From an uncultured Erythrobacter sp. (GTDB taxonomy: Bacteria > Pseudomonadota > Alphaproteobacteria > Sphingomonadales > Sphingomonadaceae), in NCBI GenBank assembly GCA_947488325.1, contig CANKYZ010000003.1, positions 124,001-188,000 on the forward strand: DNA of 64,000 bases, read 5' to 3'. The notes below the pieces were generated by a model, which had not been told where the DNA came from, ran no database searches, and saw only the letters and a program-made list of their open reading frames with translations. The position numbers and the translations under genes were made by a program. Of the stretch, positions 36,861 to 45,298 are shown piece by piece. Numbering within the stretch: the first letter of the stretch is position 1; each line of letters opens with the position of its first letter.

Positions 36861-36875
36861 TTAGGAATTTCTCAC

Positions 36876-37211
36876 TTACAATCGCCGTGCATCGATGCTT
36901 TCACCTGGTACGCTGACGGTCAGGCTATTGAGTTCTTCGGTTAAATCGATCTGGCATGAAAGGCGGCTTGTGCGGCGGGCACCGACAGCAAAATCGAGCA
37001 TGTCCTCTTCCTCCTCGCTAGCCTCTGCCAATTTGCCAAACCATTCTGCTGCAACGATAACGTGACATGTAGAACACGCCATTTGGCCCTCGCAGGTTCC
37101 TTCGAGCGGCAGGCCAGCTGCCTGTCCGACGGACAGCAAATTGTCGCCGATTTCCGCGCTCGCGGTAACAGAATTGCCGCTGGGATCAATGAAAGTGACA
37201 TTTAGGCCCAA
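36876..37211 (-). CDS. 2Fe-2S ferredoxin (ISC/adrenodoxin type)
   Basis: 111 residues from TTG at 37211. This start is set by AGGAG 8 bases upstream and by the lack of any other start in frame before the fold; it overlaps the cysteine desulfurase stop by 10 bases. Four cluster ligands are visible: C-x5-C-x2-C in GTCEGQMACSTCHV and the last Cys in RLSCQID. The acidic EASEEEEDMLD helix is the partner-binding surface of adrenodoxin-type ferredoxins. It likely feeds electrons to the adjacent Fe-S assembly system. Confidence 0.94.
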   Translation of the reverse strand: MGLNVTFIDPSGNSVTASAEIGDNLLSVGQAAGLPLEGTCEGQMACSTCHVIVAAEWFGKLAEASEEEEDMLDFAVGARRTSRLSCQIDLTEELNSLTVSVPGESIDARRL

Positions 37212-38296
37212 GCTTCTTGCTCCTTCACAGCGGCGTTGATCACCCGTGCCGCTTCCTCGATTTCGTCCAATGTTGTGTAACGCCCCCAGCCCAAACGGAT
37301 TGAGGATTTGGCCTGTTTGTCAGTAAGGCCGATGGCCTTCAACACGTGGCTGGGTCTCCCCGATCCGCTGGCGCATGCACTGCCGGCCGAAAACATGATT
37401 TGGCGGCATTCGCTCATCAATCGGCTCGCATCCAATCCTTCGCGGCGGATGTTAAAATTGCCATGCCAGCGATGCTCGCCACTGCCGTTCAACTCCCAAT
37501 CACTGAACAGTTCACGGGCGCGGCTCCAAAGGAGTTTCGTGTGTTCAGCGTCCTCTTCCATACGGTCAGCGGCGACTTGGGCGGCGGCGCCAAAACCCGC
37601 GATTAATGCTGGGCTGAGCGTGCCAGAGCGCAGCTTTGCCTCTTGCCCGCCTCCGCTCTGTTGCTGGGTCAGCCTCACTCCGTCGCGCACCCATAGAGCG
37701 CCGATACCCTTTGGCCCGTAGAGCTTGTGAGCCGTCACCGCGATCAAATCAGCTTCGGTAACTTGTATCTTGCCATAGGTTTGCACGGCATCGACCAAAT
37801 GGAGCGCGCCCACCTCCTTGGCCCGGCGGTCCCAATCCGCGCTGGGTTGGACCACACCGATTTCGTTGTTGGCCTGCATAACCGCGATCATGGAGGTATC
37901 AGCGGGCAATTTTTGCGCGGGATCACAAATTCCATCTTGATCCACGTTCAATTCGTGGTGCGGACGAGTGGCGCGCACCGTATCGCCAACGGCGGAATGC
38001 TCGATGGCAGAGAATGCAACTTTGCCCTCCCCGCTGCCCCGGATCGCTAGATTCAACGCCTCGGTCGCTCCGCCGGTAAAGATCACTTGGCCACCCGCTG
38101 GCAGCAGCACCGCAACACGCTCGCGCGCGACTTCGATAGACGCCGCCGCCTGCCGTCCCATCCGATGCGAGCTGTGCGGATTGGCGTAATTTGTGCCGTC
38201 CGGCCCATCCAAATGACGCAGCATCGCATCGCGCGCCTCTGGCGCCAACGGGGTGGAAGCTTGGTTATCGAGATAGATCACTTCAAAGAACTCCAT
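37202..38296 (-). CDS. Cysteine desulfurase (NifS/IscS-like), second copy
   Basis: 364 residues, PLP-dependent class V aminotransferase fold. YLDNQASTPLAP at the N-terminus, the PLP lysine in VTAHKLYGPKGIG (about 194), and the mobile-loop catalytic Cys in MFSAGSACASGSG (about 316). It removes sulfur from cysteine as persulfide for Fe-S clusters or thio-tRNA. The start overlaps the preceding desulfurase by 19 bases. This copy is closer to IscS/NifS than the first one. Confidence 0.93.
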   Translation of the reverse strand: MEFFEVIYLDNQASTPLAPEARDAMLRHLDGPDGTNYANPHSSHRMGRQAAASIEVARERVAVLLPAGGQVIFTGGATEALNLAIRGSGEGKVAFSAIEHSAVGDTVRATRPHHELNVDQDGICDPAQKLPADTSMIAVMQANNEIGVVQPSADWDRRAKEVGALHLVDAVQTYGKIQVTEADLIAVTAHKLYGPKGIGALWVRDGVRLTQQQSGGGQEAKLRSGTLSPALIAGFGAAAQVAADRMEEDAEHTKLLWSRARELFSDWELNGSGEHRWHGNFNIRREGLDASRLMSECRQIMFSAGSACASGSGRPSHVLKAIGLTDKQAKSSIRLGWGRYTTLDEIEEAARVINAAVKEQEAWA

Positions 38297-39282
38297 GCAT
38301 CTGCGAATTGTTCCAGTTCAGCCGGGGTGGAGTTCCAGCCTATGCTTACCCGAATTGTTCGCGCGGCAACATCATCCGGAACCCCAAATGCATCAAGCAC
38401 CCGACTTTTCTTAAGTGTTCCCGAAGAACACGCACTGCCTGCCGACACCGCAAACCCATTGGCATCAAGTCGGATCAGCAGCGCTTGGGCGCTTATTGAT
38501 GAGTGGGTGAGCGCGAATATGTAGTCAACCTGCTCACCGATCGACAGCCTGTCGCCTGCCAGTTTTTCTTTGAATTCGGCACGATCCCGCGCGGTTGTCT
38601 GCCATTCGCCAGCCTCCAGTGCCGCCACCATTCCCATCGCACCCGGCAGGTTTTCGGTCCCCTGTCGGTATCCGCGTTCATGTCCGCCAATTGGTGCCAA
38701 CTGGCCAAAATCGCGAACCAATAACGCGCCAATCCCAATCGGCCCGCCAAATTTATGCGCGGAGATCACCAGCATATCAGCATCGGGCAGCGTCAGTTTG
38801 CCAGCGCTTTGTGAACAGTCTGATAGGATCAGCGTCCCTTTGGATTTCACCGTTTCCCCCATGCGGGCGACGGGATTGATCACGCCGGTTTCAGAATTGA
38901 CATGCTGGACCGCCAGAATTGCGGAATCGTCTAGCATAACGTCATCAGAGAAAATTTGAGCATCCGGCGCAGCGCGAAAAACCGCGTCATGCTCCACCGC
39001 GCTTACAATCCGATGATCCGCTTTCGCTTGCCGAAGCCCAATCGCCAATGCCTCGCTCGCCCCTGATGTAAAGATCAGTTCGCCGTCCCAGTTCAGCGCT
39101 GCTTTGATTCGGTCGCGCGCATCCTCCAATGCGGATTTCGCTTTACGTCCCTCCCCATGCGGGCTGGAAGGGTTGGCCCACAGGGCAAAGCCCCGTTCCA
39201 TGGCCGCGCGTGCCTCTGGGCGGAGCGGCGAAGTGGCCGCATGATCGAGATAAATCCGTCCCAACTTAGCGCGGCCTGACAA
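38278..39282 (-). CDS. Cysteine desulfurase family protein, first copy
   Basis: 334 residues, shorter than its neighbour but with all key parts: YLDHAATSPLRPEA, the PLP lysine in VISAHKFGGPIGIGA (about 176), and the Cys in AVSAGSACSSGTLKKSRV (about 280). Two adjacent desulfurase genes followed by a ferredoxin is an arrangement seen in other sphingomonads near Suf or Isc genes. The two copies differ strongly, so they are old paralogues and may form a heterodimer or serve different acceptors. Confidence 0.92.
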   Translation of the reverse strand: MSGRAKLGRIYLDHAATSPLRPEARAAMERGFALWANPSSPHGEGRKAKSALEDARDRIKAALNWDGELIFTSGASEALAIGLRQAKADHRIVSAVEHDAVFRAAPDAQIFSDDVMLDDSAILAVQHVNSETGVINPVARMGETVKSKGTLILSDCSQSAGKLTLPDADMLVISAHKFGGPIGIGALLVRDFGQLAPIGGHERGYRQGTENLPGAMGMVAALEAGEWQTTARDRAEFKEKLAGDRLSIGEQVDYIFALTHSSISAQALLIRLDANGFAVSAGSACSSGTLKKSRVLDAFGVPDDVAARTIRVSIGWNSTPAELEQFADAWSSLK

Positions 39283-39376
39283 AAAATTGCGTAATCTGCA
39301 TGCGTTCCTATATAGAGCGCGCTTTCGCAGGTGCCAGCAGGCATTTTGCGCTTCAACATTTCACAAGGTTTTGTCG

Positions 39377-40033
39377 ATGCCATCAGTCATCTTCCCCGGT
39401 CCAGAAGGCCGTCTCGAAGGTCGTTTCTCCCCTCCACCGCGCCCCCGGGCACCGGTTGCGATGATCCTTCATCCGCATCCCGAAGGCGGAGGCACGATGA
39501 ATGATCGGATCGTGCAGCGTATGTACAAGACCTTTGTCGATCGCGGCTTTGCGGTATTGCGATTTAACTTTCGCGGCGTGGGCCGCAGCCAAGGCAGCTT
39601 TGACAGCGGTATTGGGGAGCTTTCCGACGCGGCAAGCGCGCTCGATTGGGTGCAATCAATTCACCCAGAGGCACAAACCACATGGGTTGCCGGCTATTCA
39701 TTCGGTGCGCTGATTGGCATGCAATTGCTGATGCGGCGTCCCGAAGTGCGCGGATTTATCTCCGTCGCGCCGCCTGCAAACATGTATGATTTCAGCTTTC
39801 TTGCCCCATGCCCGGCAAGCGGCATTTTCGTGCAGGGCGCTGCGGATACTGTGGTCCAACCAACAGCAGTGCAGAAGCTGGTGGACAAGCTCCGCACGCA
39901 AAAGCACATCACCATCCACCACGACGAAATCCCGCGCGCAAACCATTTCTTCGAAAACGAAACTGAAGAAATGATGGCGTCGATCGACAATTACCTGGAT
40001 TTCCGTCTGTCACCGGATTGTCCGATCAAATAA
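39377..40033 (+). CDS. Alpha/beta hydrolase (YkrA/DUF-type, dienelactone-like)
   Basis: 218 residues from ATG 39377; a frame reaching back to 39287 would add a Cys-rich tail with no support. Small cytoplasmic hydrolase: ILHPHPEGGGTMNDRI oxyanion region, FNFRGVGRSQGSFD, nucleophile in AGYSFGALIG (Ser about 110), acid after VQGAADTVV and His in RANHFFEN. The family is common beside cysteine desulfurase genes in this order, here divergently. Substrate unknown. A palindromic hairpin follows 11 bases after the stop. Confidence 0.88.
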   Translation: MPSVIFPGPEGRLEGRFSPPPRPRAPVAMILHPHPEGGGTMNDRIVQRMYKTFVDRGFAVLRFNFRGVGRSQGSFDSGIGELSDAASALDWVQSIHPEAQTTWVAGYSFGALIGMQLLMRRPEVRGFISVAPPANMYDFSFLAPCPASGIFVQGAADTVVQPTAVQKLVDKLRTQKHITIHHDEIPRANHFFENETEEMMASIDNYLDFRLSPDCPIK

Positions 40034-40044
40034 GTACTTGATCG

Positions 40045-40084
40045 TTTTGTTTTGCGCAGCCCATCCGGGCTGCGCAAAACAAAA
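40045..40084. repeat. Perfect 18-bp inverted repeat, loop ATCC (copy 1)
   Basis: TTTTGTTTTGCGCAGCCC (40045-40062), ATCC, then the exact inverse (40067-40084). It stands just after the alpha/beta hydrolase. The T-rich side comes before the stem, so it is not a standard terminator for the plus strand. A close copy with a compensating base-pair change is at 60117-60143. Confidence 0.8.
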
Positions 40085-40215
40085 ACGCAATAATATTTCA
40101 CAAACTACATCAGTTGCATTGCGTGATCGGTTCCAAACCGCAACTCGATAGTTCTTGCTTGTTTAATGTTATGTTGTAACATTGCTTTACATCATCGATG
40201 AGAGGAGATGTAAAC

Positions 40216-40899
40216 ATGAGCTACGTTAACACCGCCAATCAGCCCAACCCCGCAGCGATCCTTGGTGCATTTGGTGTGCCGGGAGGAATTGCTGTCCTGC
40301 TTGTTACTGGCCTTGCGATCACGGCGAGCATACCCGAGGCCGATACACCTTTCGGCACTTTCGATGTCCGCGAAGTCACCGAAGTTGAACCCATTCCCGA
40401 TACCGAAACGCCTCCAATAGTCGACACGTCTGCCGAGGCAGTTTCGCAGAATCCAGATCCCGCTCCGGTGCCGACGCGCCCAGACACCCCGTTCACCTTC
40501 AATGGCGTCGCTGGTGGAGAGATCGCCGAGCCTTTCGAACTTGATTCAGGACTTGGCGTTGACATCGAACCAATTGACTTCGGCCCTCCCTCGCTTCCCT
40601 TTGATCCCATTGCAGCCGCTCCGCTCGGCAATCCGGGCGGATGGATCAGAGACAGCGACTATCTTACGAGCTGGATTAATCGCGACTATTCTGGCGTCGC
40701 GGCGTTCTCTTTGGAAATTGATGCTCGCGGAAAGGTTAGTGATTGCTCGATCACCCGATCAACCGGCCATGCCGCACTTGATGAAGCAACCTGCCGTCTG
40801 CTCCAACGTCGCGCCCAATTTGAACCCGCAAAAGACGGTAATGGTAATGCGGTGGCGGGAATGTTTAGCAGCTCTGTGAACTGGAAAATTCCCGAATAA
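40216..40899 (+). CDS. TonB-like energy transducer
   Basis: 227 residues from ATG 40216 (AGGAG 8 bases upstream). One membrane helix near the N-terminus (about 18-38), a proline- and acid-rich linker (about 45-130), and a C-terminal TonB fold: DYSGVAAFSLEIDARGKVSDCSITRSTG then LDEATCRLLQRRAQFEPAKD. It would pass proton-motive force to an outer-membrane receptor, or act as a stand-alone TonB-C protein. No ExbB/ExbD genes nearby. The linker is acidic rather than the Lys-Pro/Glu-Pro mix of E. coli TonB. Confidence 0.85.
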   Translation: MSYVNTANQPNPAAILGAFGVPGGIAVLLVTGLAITASIPEADTPFGTFDVREVTEVEPIPDTETPPIVDTSAEAVSQNPDPAPVPTRPDTPFTFNGVAGGEIAEPFELDSGLGVDIEPIDFGPPSLPFDPIAAAPLGNPGGWIRDSDYLTSWINRDYSGVAAFSLEIDARGKVSDCSITRSTGHAALDEATCRLLQRRAQFEPAKDGNGNAVAGMFSSSVNWKIPE

Positions 40900-40951
40900 T
40901 CTGTTCGGCACCCCCGTGAATATAGGGTGCTGATCCCCGGCGGCCGGAGCG

Positions 40952-41173
40952 TTACTGCGTTTCGGCCGCTTCCGTTGCCTCCGCTTGGTCAATCGGCGAA
41001 GTCCCATCGGCCAGCGGCACGGTCCAGAGCAGCACGTTGCCGATCGCAATCAGCGCCAGCAGCACCATCAGGGCTGGCTGCTTTGCCTCACCCGTTCGCC
41101 GCCATAGAAAAAACGCACCCGCCAGCAGCAAAATCGCCGCGAGCGCCACAATCCAAATCACCACATCTGTCAT
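40952..41173 (-). CDS. Small two-helix membrane protein, unknown function
   Basis: 73 residues from ATG 41173; an in-frame extension to 41224 adds a basic tail with no support. Two hydrophobic helices (about 4-22 and 32-50) with RRTGEAKQ between, then an acidic tail (DQAEATEAAETQ). It lies alone on the minus strand between two plus-strand genes. No family recognised. Confidence 0.6.
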   Translation of the reverse strand: MTDVVIWIVALAAILLLAGAFFLWRRTGEAKQPALMVLLALIAIGNVLLWTVPLADGTSPIDQAEATEAAETQ

Positions 41174-41274
41174 CGCTGGCTTTTGTACCATCCTGTATCG
41201 AAACTGCGCATATCTCTGGAACAATTACGCACTTACGTCTAACCTTGCCAGCAAGTTGAACAAGGGAGGATATC

Positions 41275-41637
41275 ATGGGAATTTTTAGCTCAATCTCGAA
41301 CGCGATCTTTGGTTCGGACGAGGAAGACACTGCGACACCAGTTGCGGCTGCGACACCGGCAGCAGCACCTCAGCGCGCCGCGATCAGCGGTGTCGATGTG
41401 GAACAACGCATCGGCAACATTCCAGGTTCGGACAAGCTCAACTGGCGCACGTCGATTGTTGATCTGATGAAACTGGTTCAGATTGATCCAAGCTATGCCA
41501 ATCGCAAAGAACTGGCTATCGAACTCGGCAATAGCGATTATTCCGGAACAGCAGAAGACAACATCGCATTACACAAAGCCGTAATGAACAAAATCGCGGC
41601 AGCTGGCGGCATCGTCCCGGCTGATCTGAAGGACTGA
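41275..41637 (+). CDS. DUF3597 domain protein
   Basis: 120 residues. Alanine/proline-rich N-terminal third after MGIFSSISNAIFG, then a compact helical domain with DKLNWRTSIVDLMKLVQID and RKELAIELGNSDYSGTAEDN, which matches the DUF3597 family (related to LysM-linked small proteins). Function unknown. GGGAGG lies 6 bases before the ATG. Confidence 0.88.
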   Translation: MGIFSSISNAIFGSDEEDTATPVAAATPAAAPQRAAISGVDVEQRIGNIPGSDKLNWRTSIVDLMKLVQIDPSYANRKELAIELGNSDYSGTAEDNIALHKAVMNKIAAAGGIVPADLKD

Positions 41638-41673
41638 TTGACTCGCGCTTTTAGCGGGTTAACACCTGCTGAT

Positions 41674-43551
41674 ATGAGAGAGACACAAAAGAACTTCACA
41701 CGCCGTCAGGCCCTTCGTTCAACCGCACGAGGGCTTGGCGGCGTTTCTGCTTTGGCGATGCTTCCTGGATGCATGACGGTTCATGGAGTCGATGATCAAA
41801 ACGGGCAATTCAGCAGTTCGTCCGCCGGATTGCCAAGCGCCGATGCGAAGTTGGATGAAATCGCTTATGCAATGCTGCGCCACGAACCGGGCCGTGCCAC
41901 CGGACTAGGCGTCGATACGGGCGAATATGCCCACTGGCGAGGCACATTTGGAGCGACAGGCAGCGAAGGACGTGAGTCCTATAAAGCGACCCTAAGCAAC
42001 CTGCTCCAAGACGCACGCGACTATCCCAAGGACGGCCTAACCGCCGATCAGCTAATCGGCTTTGAAGTGGTAGAAAGTGCATTTTCCAAAGCCGTCGAGG
42101 GTATGGATTTGCCCTATGGCGATGTGGCTGTGGGTAGCTGGCGTAATGCCCCCTATCTCGTGATCCAGAACGTCGGCGGCTATATCGACTTCCCTCGCCA
42201 TTTTGGTGCGACACAGCCGCTGCGCGATGCGCAGGATGTTGAATACTATCTTGGCCGTGTGAACGAGGTTAGCTCGGTACTCGACGGCGAGACCGACCGT
42301 ATTGCAGAAGCGCGCGGTATGGGCGTGGTCCCGCCCGACTTCCTTTTGGATAAGACTATCGCCCAGATGGAAGCGAATATCGCCGATGCTGCGAACAATG
42401 GCGGCGCCTATGTCGCGCCGCTGCTAACTGGCGAATTGCAACCGGCCATCACGGCATCTCGTCAGGCAGTGGGGATGGTCAATACGCGCCTTATTCCAGC
42501 GCTTCAGCGTCAGCTTGACGAACTTAAGACTCAGCGCAGTCTTGCAAAATCCGATGCGGGCATTTGGGCTCAACCACGCGGCGAAGAATGGTACAGCTGG
42601 TCCACCAGCGCCTCAACCACAACGTCTCTCAGTCCTGACGAAATTCACGAACAGGGGTTAGATGAATTGGCCACATTGCATGGCCGGATGGACCCTATCC
42701 TGCGCAATATTGGTTACACTCAGGGTTCAGTCGGCGAACGGATGCAGGCACTGGGCGATGATCCACGTTACAAATTCGCAGAAGGGGATCCCGGCCGCGA
42801 AGAGATATTTGAATTCATCGATGAACGAATCGATTGGATCAAAGCTCAAATGCCGCGCGCATTCAATCAACTGGTCAATCCCAACATGGAAGTACGCCGT
42901 ATCCCGATCAACGAGGAAGCAGGCGCGCCGGGTGCCTATGGCGGGGCAGGCAGCAAAGATGGATCCATACCGGGTCGGTTCTGGATCAATTTGCGTTCCA
43001 CCGATCTGCACCGCAAATACGATCTTCCAGATCTTACTTTCCATGAGAGCATTCCGGGCCATGTGTGGGAGGGCGAATATTCAAACCGCCTACCTCTCAT
43101 CCGCTCCATCCTCGCGTTCGGGGCGTTCAGCGAAGGCTGGGCGCTGTACGGCGAACAGCTTGCAGATGAGCTTGGCGCGTATGATGACTTCGCCGTCGGA
43201 CGGCTTGGCTATTTGCAAAGCCTCGCCTTCCGTGCCTGCCGTCTGGTGGTCGATACCGGCCTGCATTCAAAACGTTGGACCCGCGCCCAAGCCAACGCGT
43301 TTTTTGTGGACCGTAACGGGTCAAAACCTGAAGAAGTTGCCGGCGAAGTTGATCGCTATTGCAGTTGGCCGGGACAGGCCTGTTCCTACAAGATTGGCCA
43401 CAGCGAAATCGTGCGTCAGCGCGCGCGGGCTCAGAGTGAAATGGGCGACGCCTATGATTTCAAGGCATTCAACACCGCCGTCATCCTGGGCGGCAATGCC
43501 CCGCTGGATGTGGTTGGCAAGACGGTTGGACGGTATATCGACACGACGTAA
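41674..43551 (+). CDS. DUF885 family metallopeptidase-like lipoprotein (Tat signal)
   Basis: 625 residues from ATG 41674. The N-terminus has a twin-arginine motif (TRRQALRS), a hydrophobic stretch and LPGC, so it is a Tat-exported lipoprotein or processed at that Cys. The DUF885 core contains the zinc site HESIPGHVWEGEY (about 455) and GAFSEGWALYGEQLADELG, with a C-terminal CSWPGQACSYKIGHSEIV. Family members are carboxypeptidase-like or dipeptidase-like zinc enzymes; the exact peptide is unknown. It starts 37 bases after DUF3597. Confidence 0.9.
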   Translation: MRETQKNFTRRQALRSTARGLGGVSALAMLPGCMTVHGVDDQNGQFSSSSAGLPSADAKLDEIAYAMLRHEPGRATGLGVDTGEYAHWRGTFGATGSEGRESYKATLSNLLQDARDYPKDGLTADQLIGFEVVESAFSKAVEGMDLPYGDVAVGSWRNAPYLVIQNVGGYIDFPRHFGATQPLRDAQDVEYYLGRVNEVSSVLDGETDRIAEARGMGVVPPDFLLDKTIAQMEANIADAANNGGAYVAPLLTGELQPAITASRQAVGMVNTRLIPALQRQLDELKTQRSLAKSDAGIWAQPRGEEWYSWSTSASTTTSLSPDEIHEQGLDELATLHGRMDPILRNIGYTQGSVGERMQALGDDPRYKFAEGDPGREEIFEFIDERIDWIKAQMPRAFNQLVNPNMEVRRIPINEEAGAPGAYGGAGSKDGSIPGRFWINLRSTDLHRKYDLPDLTFHESIPGHVWEGEYSNRLPLIRSILAFGAFSEGWALYGEQLADELGAYDDFAVGRLGYLQSLAFRACRLVVDTGLHSKRWTRAQANAFFVDRNGSKPEEVAGEVDRYCSWPGQACSYKIGHSEIVRQRARAQSEMGDAYDFKAFNTAVILGGNAPLDVVGKTVGRYIDTT

Positions 43552-43608
43552 TGGCTTTGCTGAGCGGCGTTGCTATCTATTCCTCAACTGGAAATCAGGA
43601 GACGCAAC

Positions 43609-45222
43609 GTGGAGCAGTTAGGCCTCGAACTTGAGACGATGAAGCGTGTGCCGCTGGCACAGGCTCATGTTGATGCGATCTGCGAAATTGGCGGAGAGCG
43701 CACGTATCAGGCTGGCGAGATCATCGCTGAAATCGGCGATGTGATGGATAAATTCGTCTATGTTCTCGAGGGCGAAATTGAAGTTGTGAACCCATATACG
43801 GGTGAGCGGATGATGGAATCTGGCCTCGGCCCAACGCAGTTTATGGGGGAGATCGGCTTCCTCAACCGTGCCACAAACTACCTTAGAATGCGCGCGGCGG
43901 TGGACACCCGCGTGATCGAAGCCCCTCGCGATGGGGTGCTCGATCTGATGAACCGCATCCCTGAGTTTTCCGATCACATAATCACAGTCTTTGCCGCGCG
44001 CAGGCTCAAGCAATTTGAAATGTCCACCGGATCGGTCAAGATCGTCGGCGCAGACCGCGATCCAGCAGTGCAAGCGGTCGAACGGTTCCTGTCGAGAAAC
44101 CGCATCCCGTTCCAAAGCTTCGATATGGATGCGCGCGATGTCGAGACCAACAAAGTGTGCAACCTCTCTGGGCATCAACCATCCGTTATCCTTGGCACGA
44201 ATACAAAGCTGGAGGACCCGACCCCGCGCAAAGTCGCGCAATATCTCAATCTCGATCTCAATATATGTTCGCGCCGTGACTTTGATCTGCTGATCGTTGG
44301 CGGCGGGCCAGCAGGCGTTGCTGCGGCGGTTTATGCTGGGTCAGAAGGACTTGACGCTCTGGTGGTCGAGGACATGGCGATCGGCGGGCAAGCGGGTACG
44401 TCCAGCCGGATCGAGAACTACATGGGCTTCCCCACCGGAATCAGCGGAACGGACCTGACGTATAGAGGGCAAATCCAGGCTCTAAAATTCGGTACACGCT
44501 TCGTCATGCCGCGCCGAGTCGAAGGGCTCACGCGGCGCGAGGATGGCACCTATTGCGCGGTATTGGACGGGCAGGATGAGATATGTGCGAAAGCTGTTTT
44601 GGTCAGTACAGGCGTCCAATATCGCCGCTTACCGTTGGAAAATCTGCGCGAATTGGAAGGCGCAGGCATCTTCTATTCAGCCACTGAGATGGAGGCGCGC
44701 TTCTGCTCTAACACCGAAGTGGTGGTGATCGGCGGCGGCAATTCGGCGGGCCAAGCCGCGATGTATCTTTCGCGCAGCGCCGCACATGTCCACTTGGTCG
44801 TGCGTTCGGACAGTTTGGAGGCTTCGATGTCGAGCTATTTGTCTCAGCGACTAGAGGCCGATCTGCGCATCACCATCCACTACAACACCAGCGTCACTGA
44901 ATTGCATGGCGACGATTGGCTAGAGGCGGTCACCTTGAGCAGTCTCGATCGCGAAACCTGCATCGATTCGCAGGCGCTGTTCATAATGATTGGCGCCGCG
45001 CCCAATACCGATTGGCTTTCAGGATTGGTGGAGACCGATGAGAAAGGTTTTGTCCTCACCGGCGCAGCCGTTGGCCGGGAAACCCCATTTGAAACGAAGA
45101 CGGACGGCATTTTTGCAGTTGGCGATGTCCGGTCTGGATCAGTAAAACGCGTCGCGAGCGCCGTCGGCGAAGGCTCCGTGGTGGTTAGCCGTATCTGGAC
45201 TTATTTGGATAATCTTGACTAG
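43609..45222 (+). CDS. Cyclic-nucleotide-binding / thioredoxin-reductase-like fusion
   Basis: 537 residues from GTG 43609 (AGGAG 7 bases upstream). Domain 1 (about 15-135) is a cNMP-binding fold with FMGEIGFLNRATN. A thioredoxin-like linker (about 145-230) follows. Domain 2 (about 235-537) is an FAD/NAD(P)H reductase: VGGGPAGVAAAVYAGSEG, VIGGGNSAGQAAMYLSR, GIFAVGDVRSGSVKR. The usual CxxC of thioredoxin reductase is replaced by FYSATEMEARFC, so it cannot reduce thioredoxin by the normal route. It may be a ligand-gated flavin oxidoreductase. Confidence 0.9.
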   Translation: MEQLGLELETMKRVPLAQAHVDAICEIGGERTYQAGEIIAEIGDVMDKFVYVLEGEIEVVNPYTGERMMESGLGPTQFMGEIGFLNRATNYLRMRAAVDTRVIEAPRDGVLDLMNRIPEFSDHIITVFAARRLKQFEMSTGSVKIVGADRDPAVQAVERFLSRNRIPFQSFDMDARDVETNKVCNLSGHQPSVILGTNTKLEDPTPRKVAQYLNLDLNICSRRDFDLLIVGGGPAGVAAAVYAGSEGLDALVVEDMAIGGQAGTSSRIENYMGFPTGISGTDLTYRGQIQALKFGTRFVMPRRVEGLTRREDGTYCAVLDGQDEICAKAVLVSTGVQYRRLPLENLRELEGAGIFYSATEMEARFCSNTEVVVIGGGNSAGQAAMYLSRSAAHVHLVVRSDSLEASMSSYLSQRLEADLRITIHYNTSVTELHGDDWLEAVTLSSLDRETCIDSQALFIMIGAAPNTDWLSGLVETDEKGFVLTGAAVGRETPFETKTDGIFAVGDVRSGSVKRVASAVGEGSVVVSRIWTYLDNLD

Positions 45223-45298
45223 CACTAGCCAATTCCAATCCGGTTTTTATACTGACGACTTATGGTGATTCGCAGACACCGAGAGGTCGATTACAGTT

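Noticed and set aside
42662..43621. 319-codon plus-strand frame inside the DUF885 gene
   Set aside because: Offset frame of a well-supported gene whose zinc motif and signal are intact; its composition is random.
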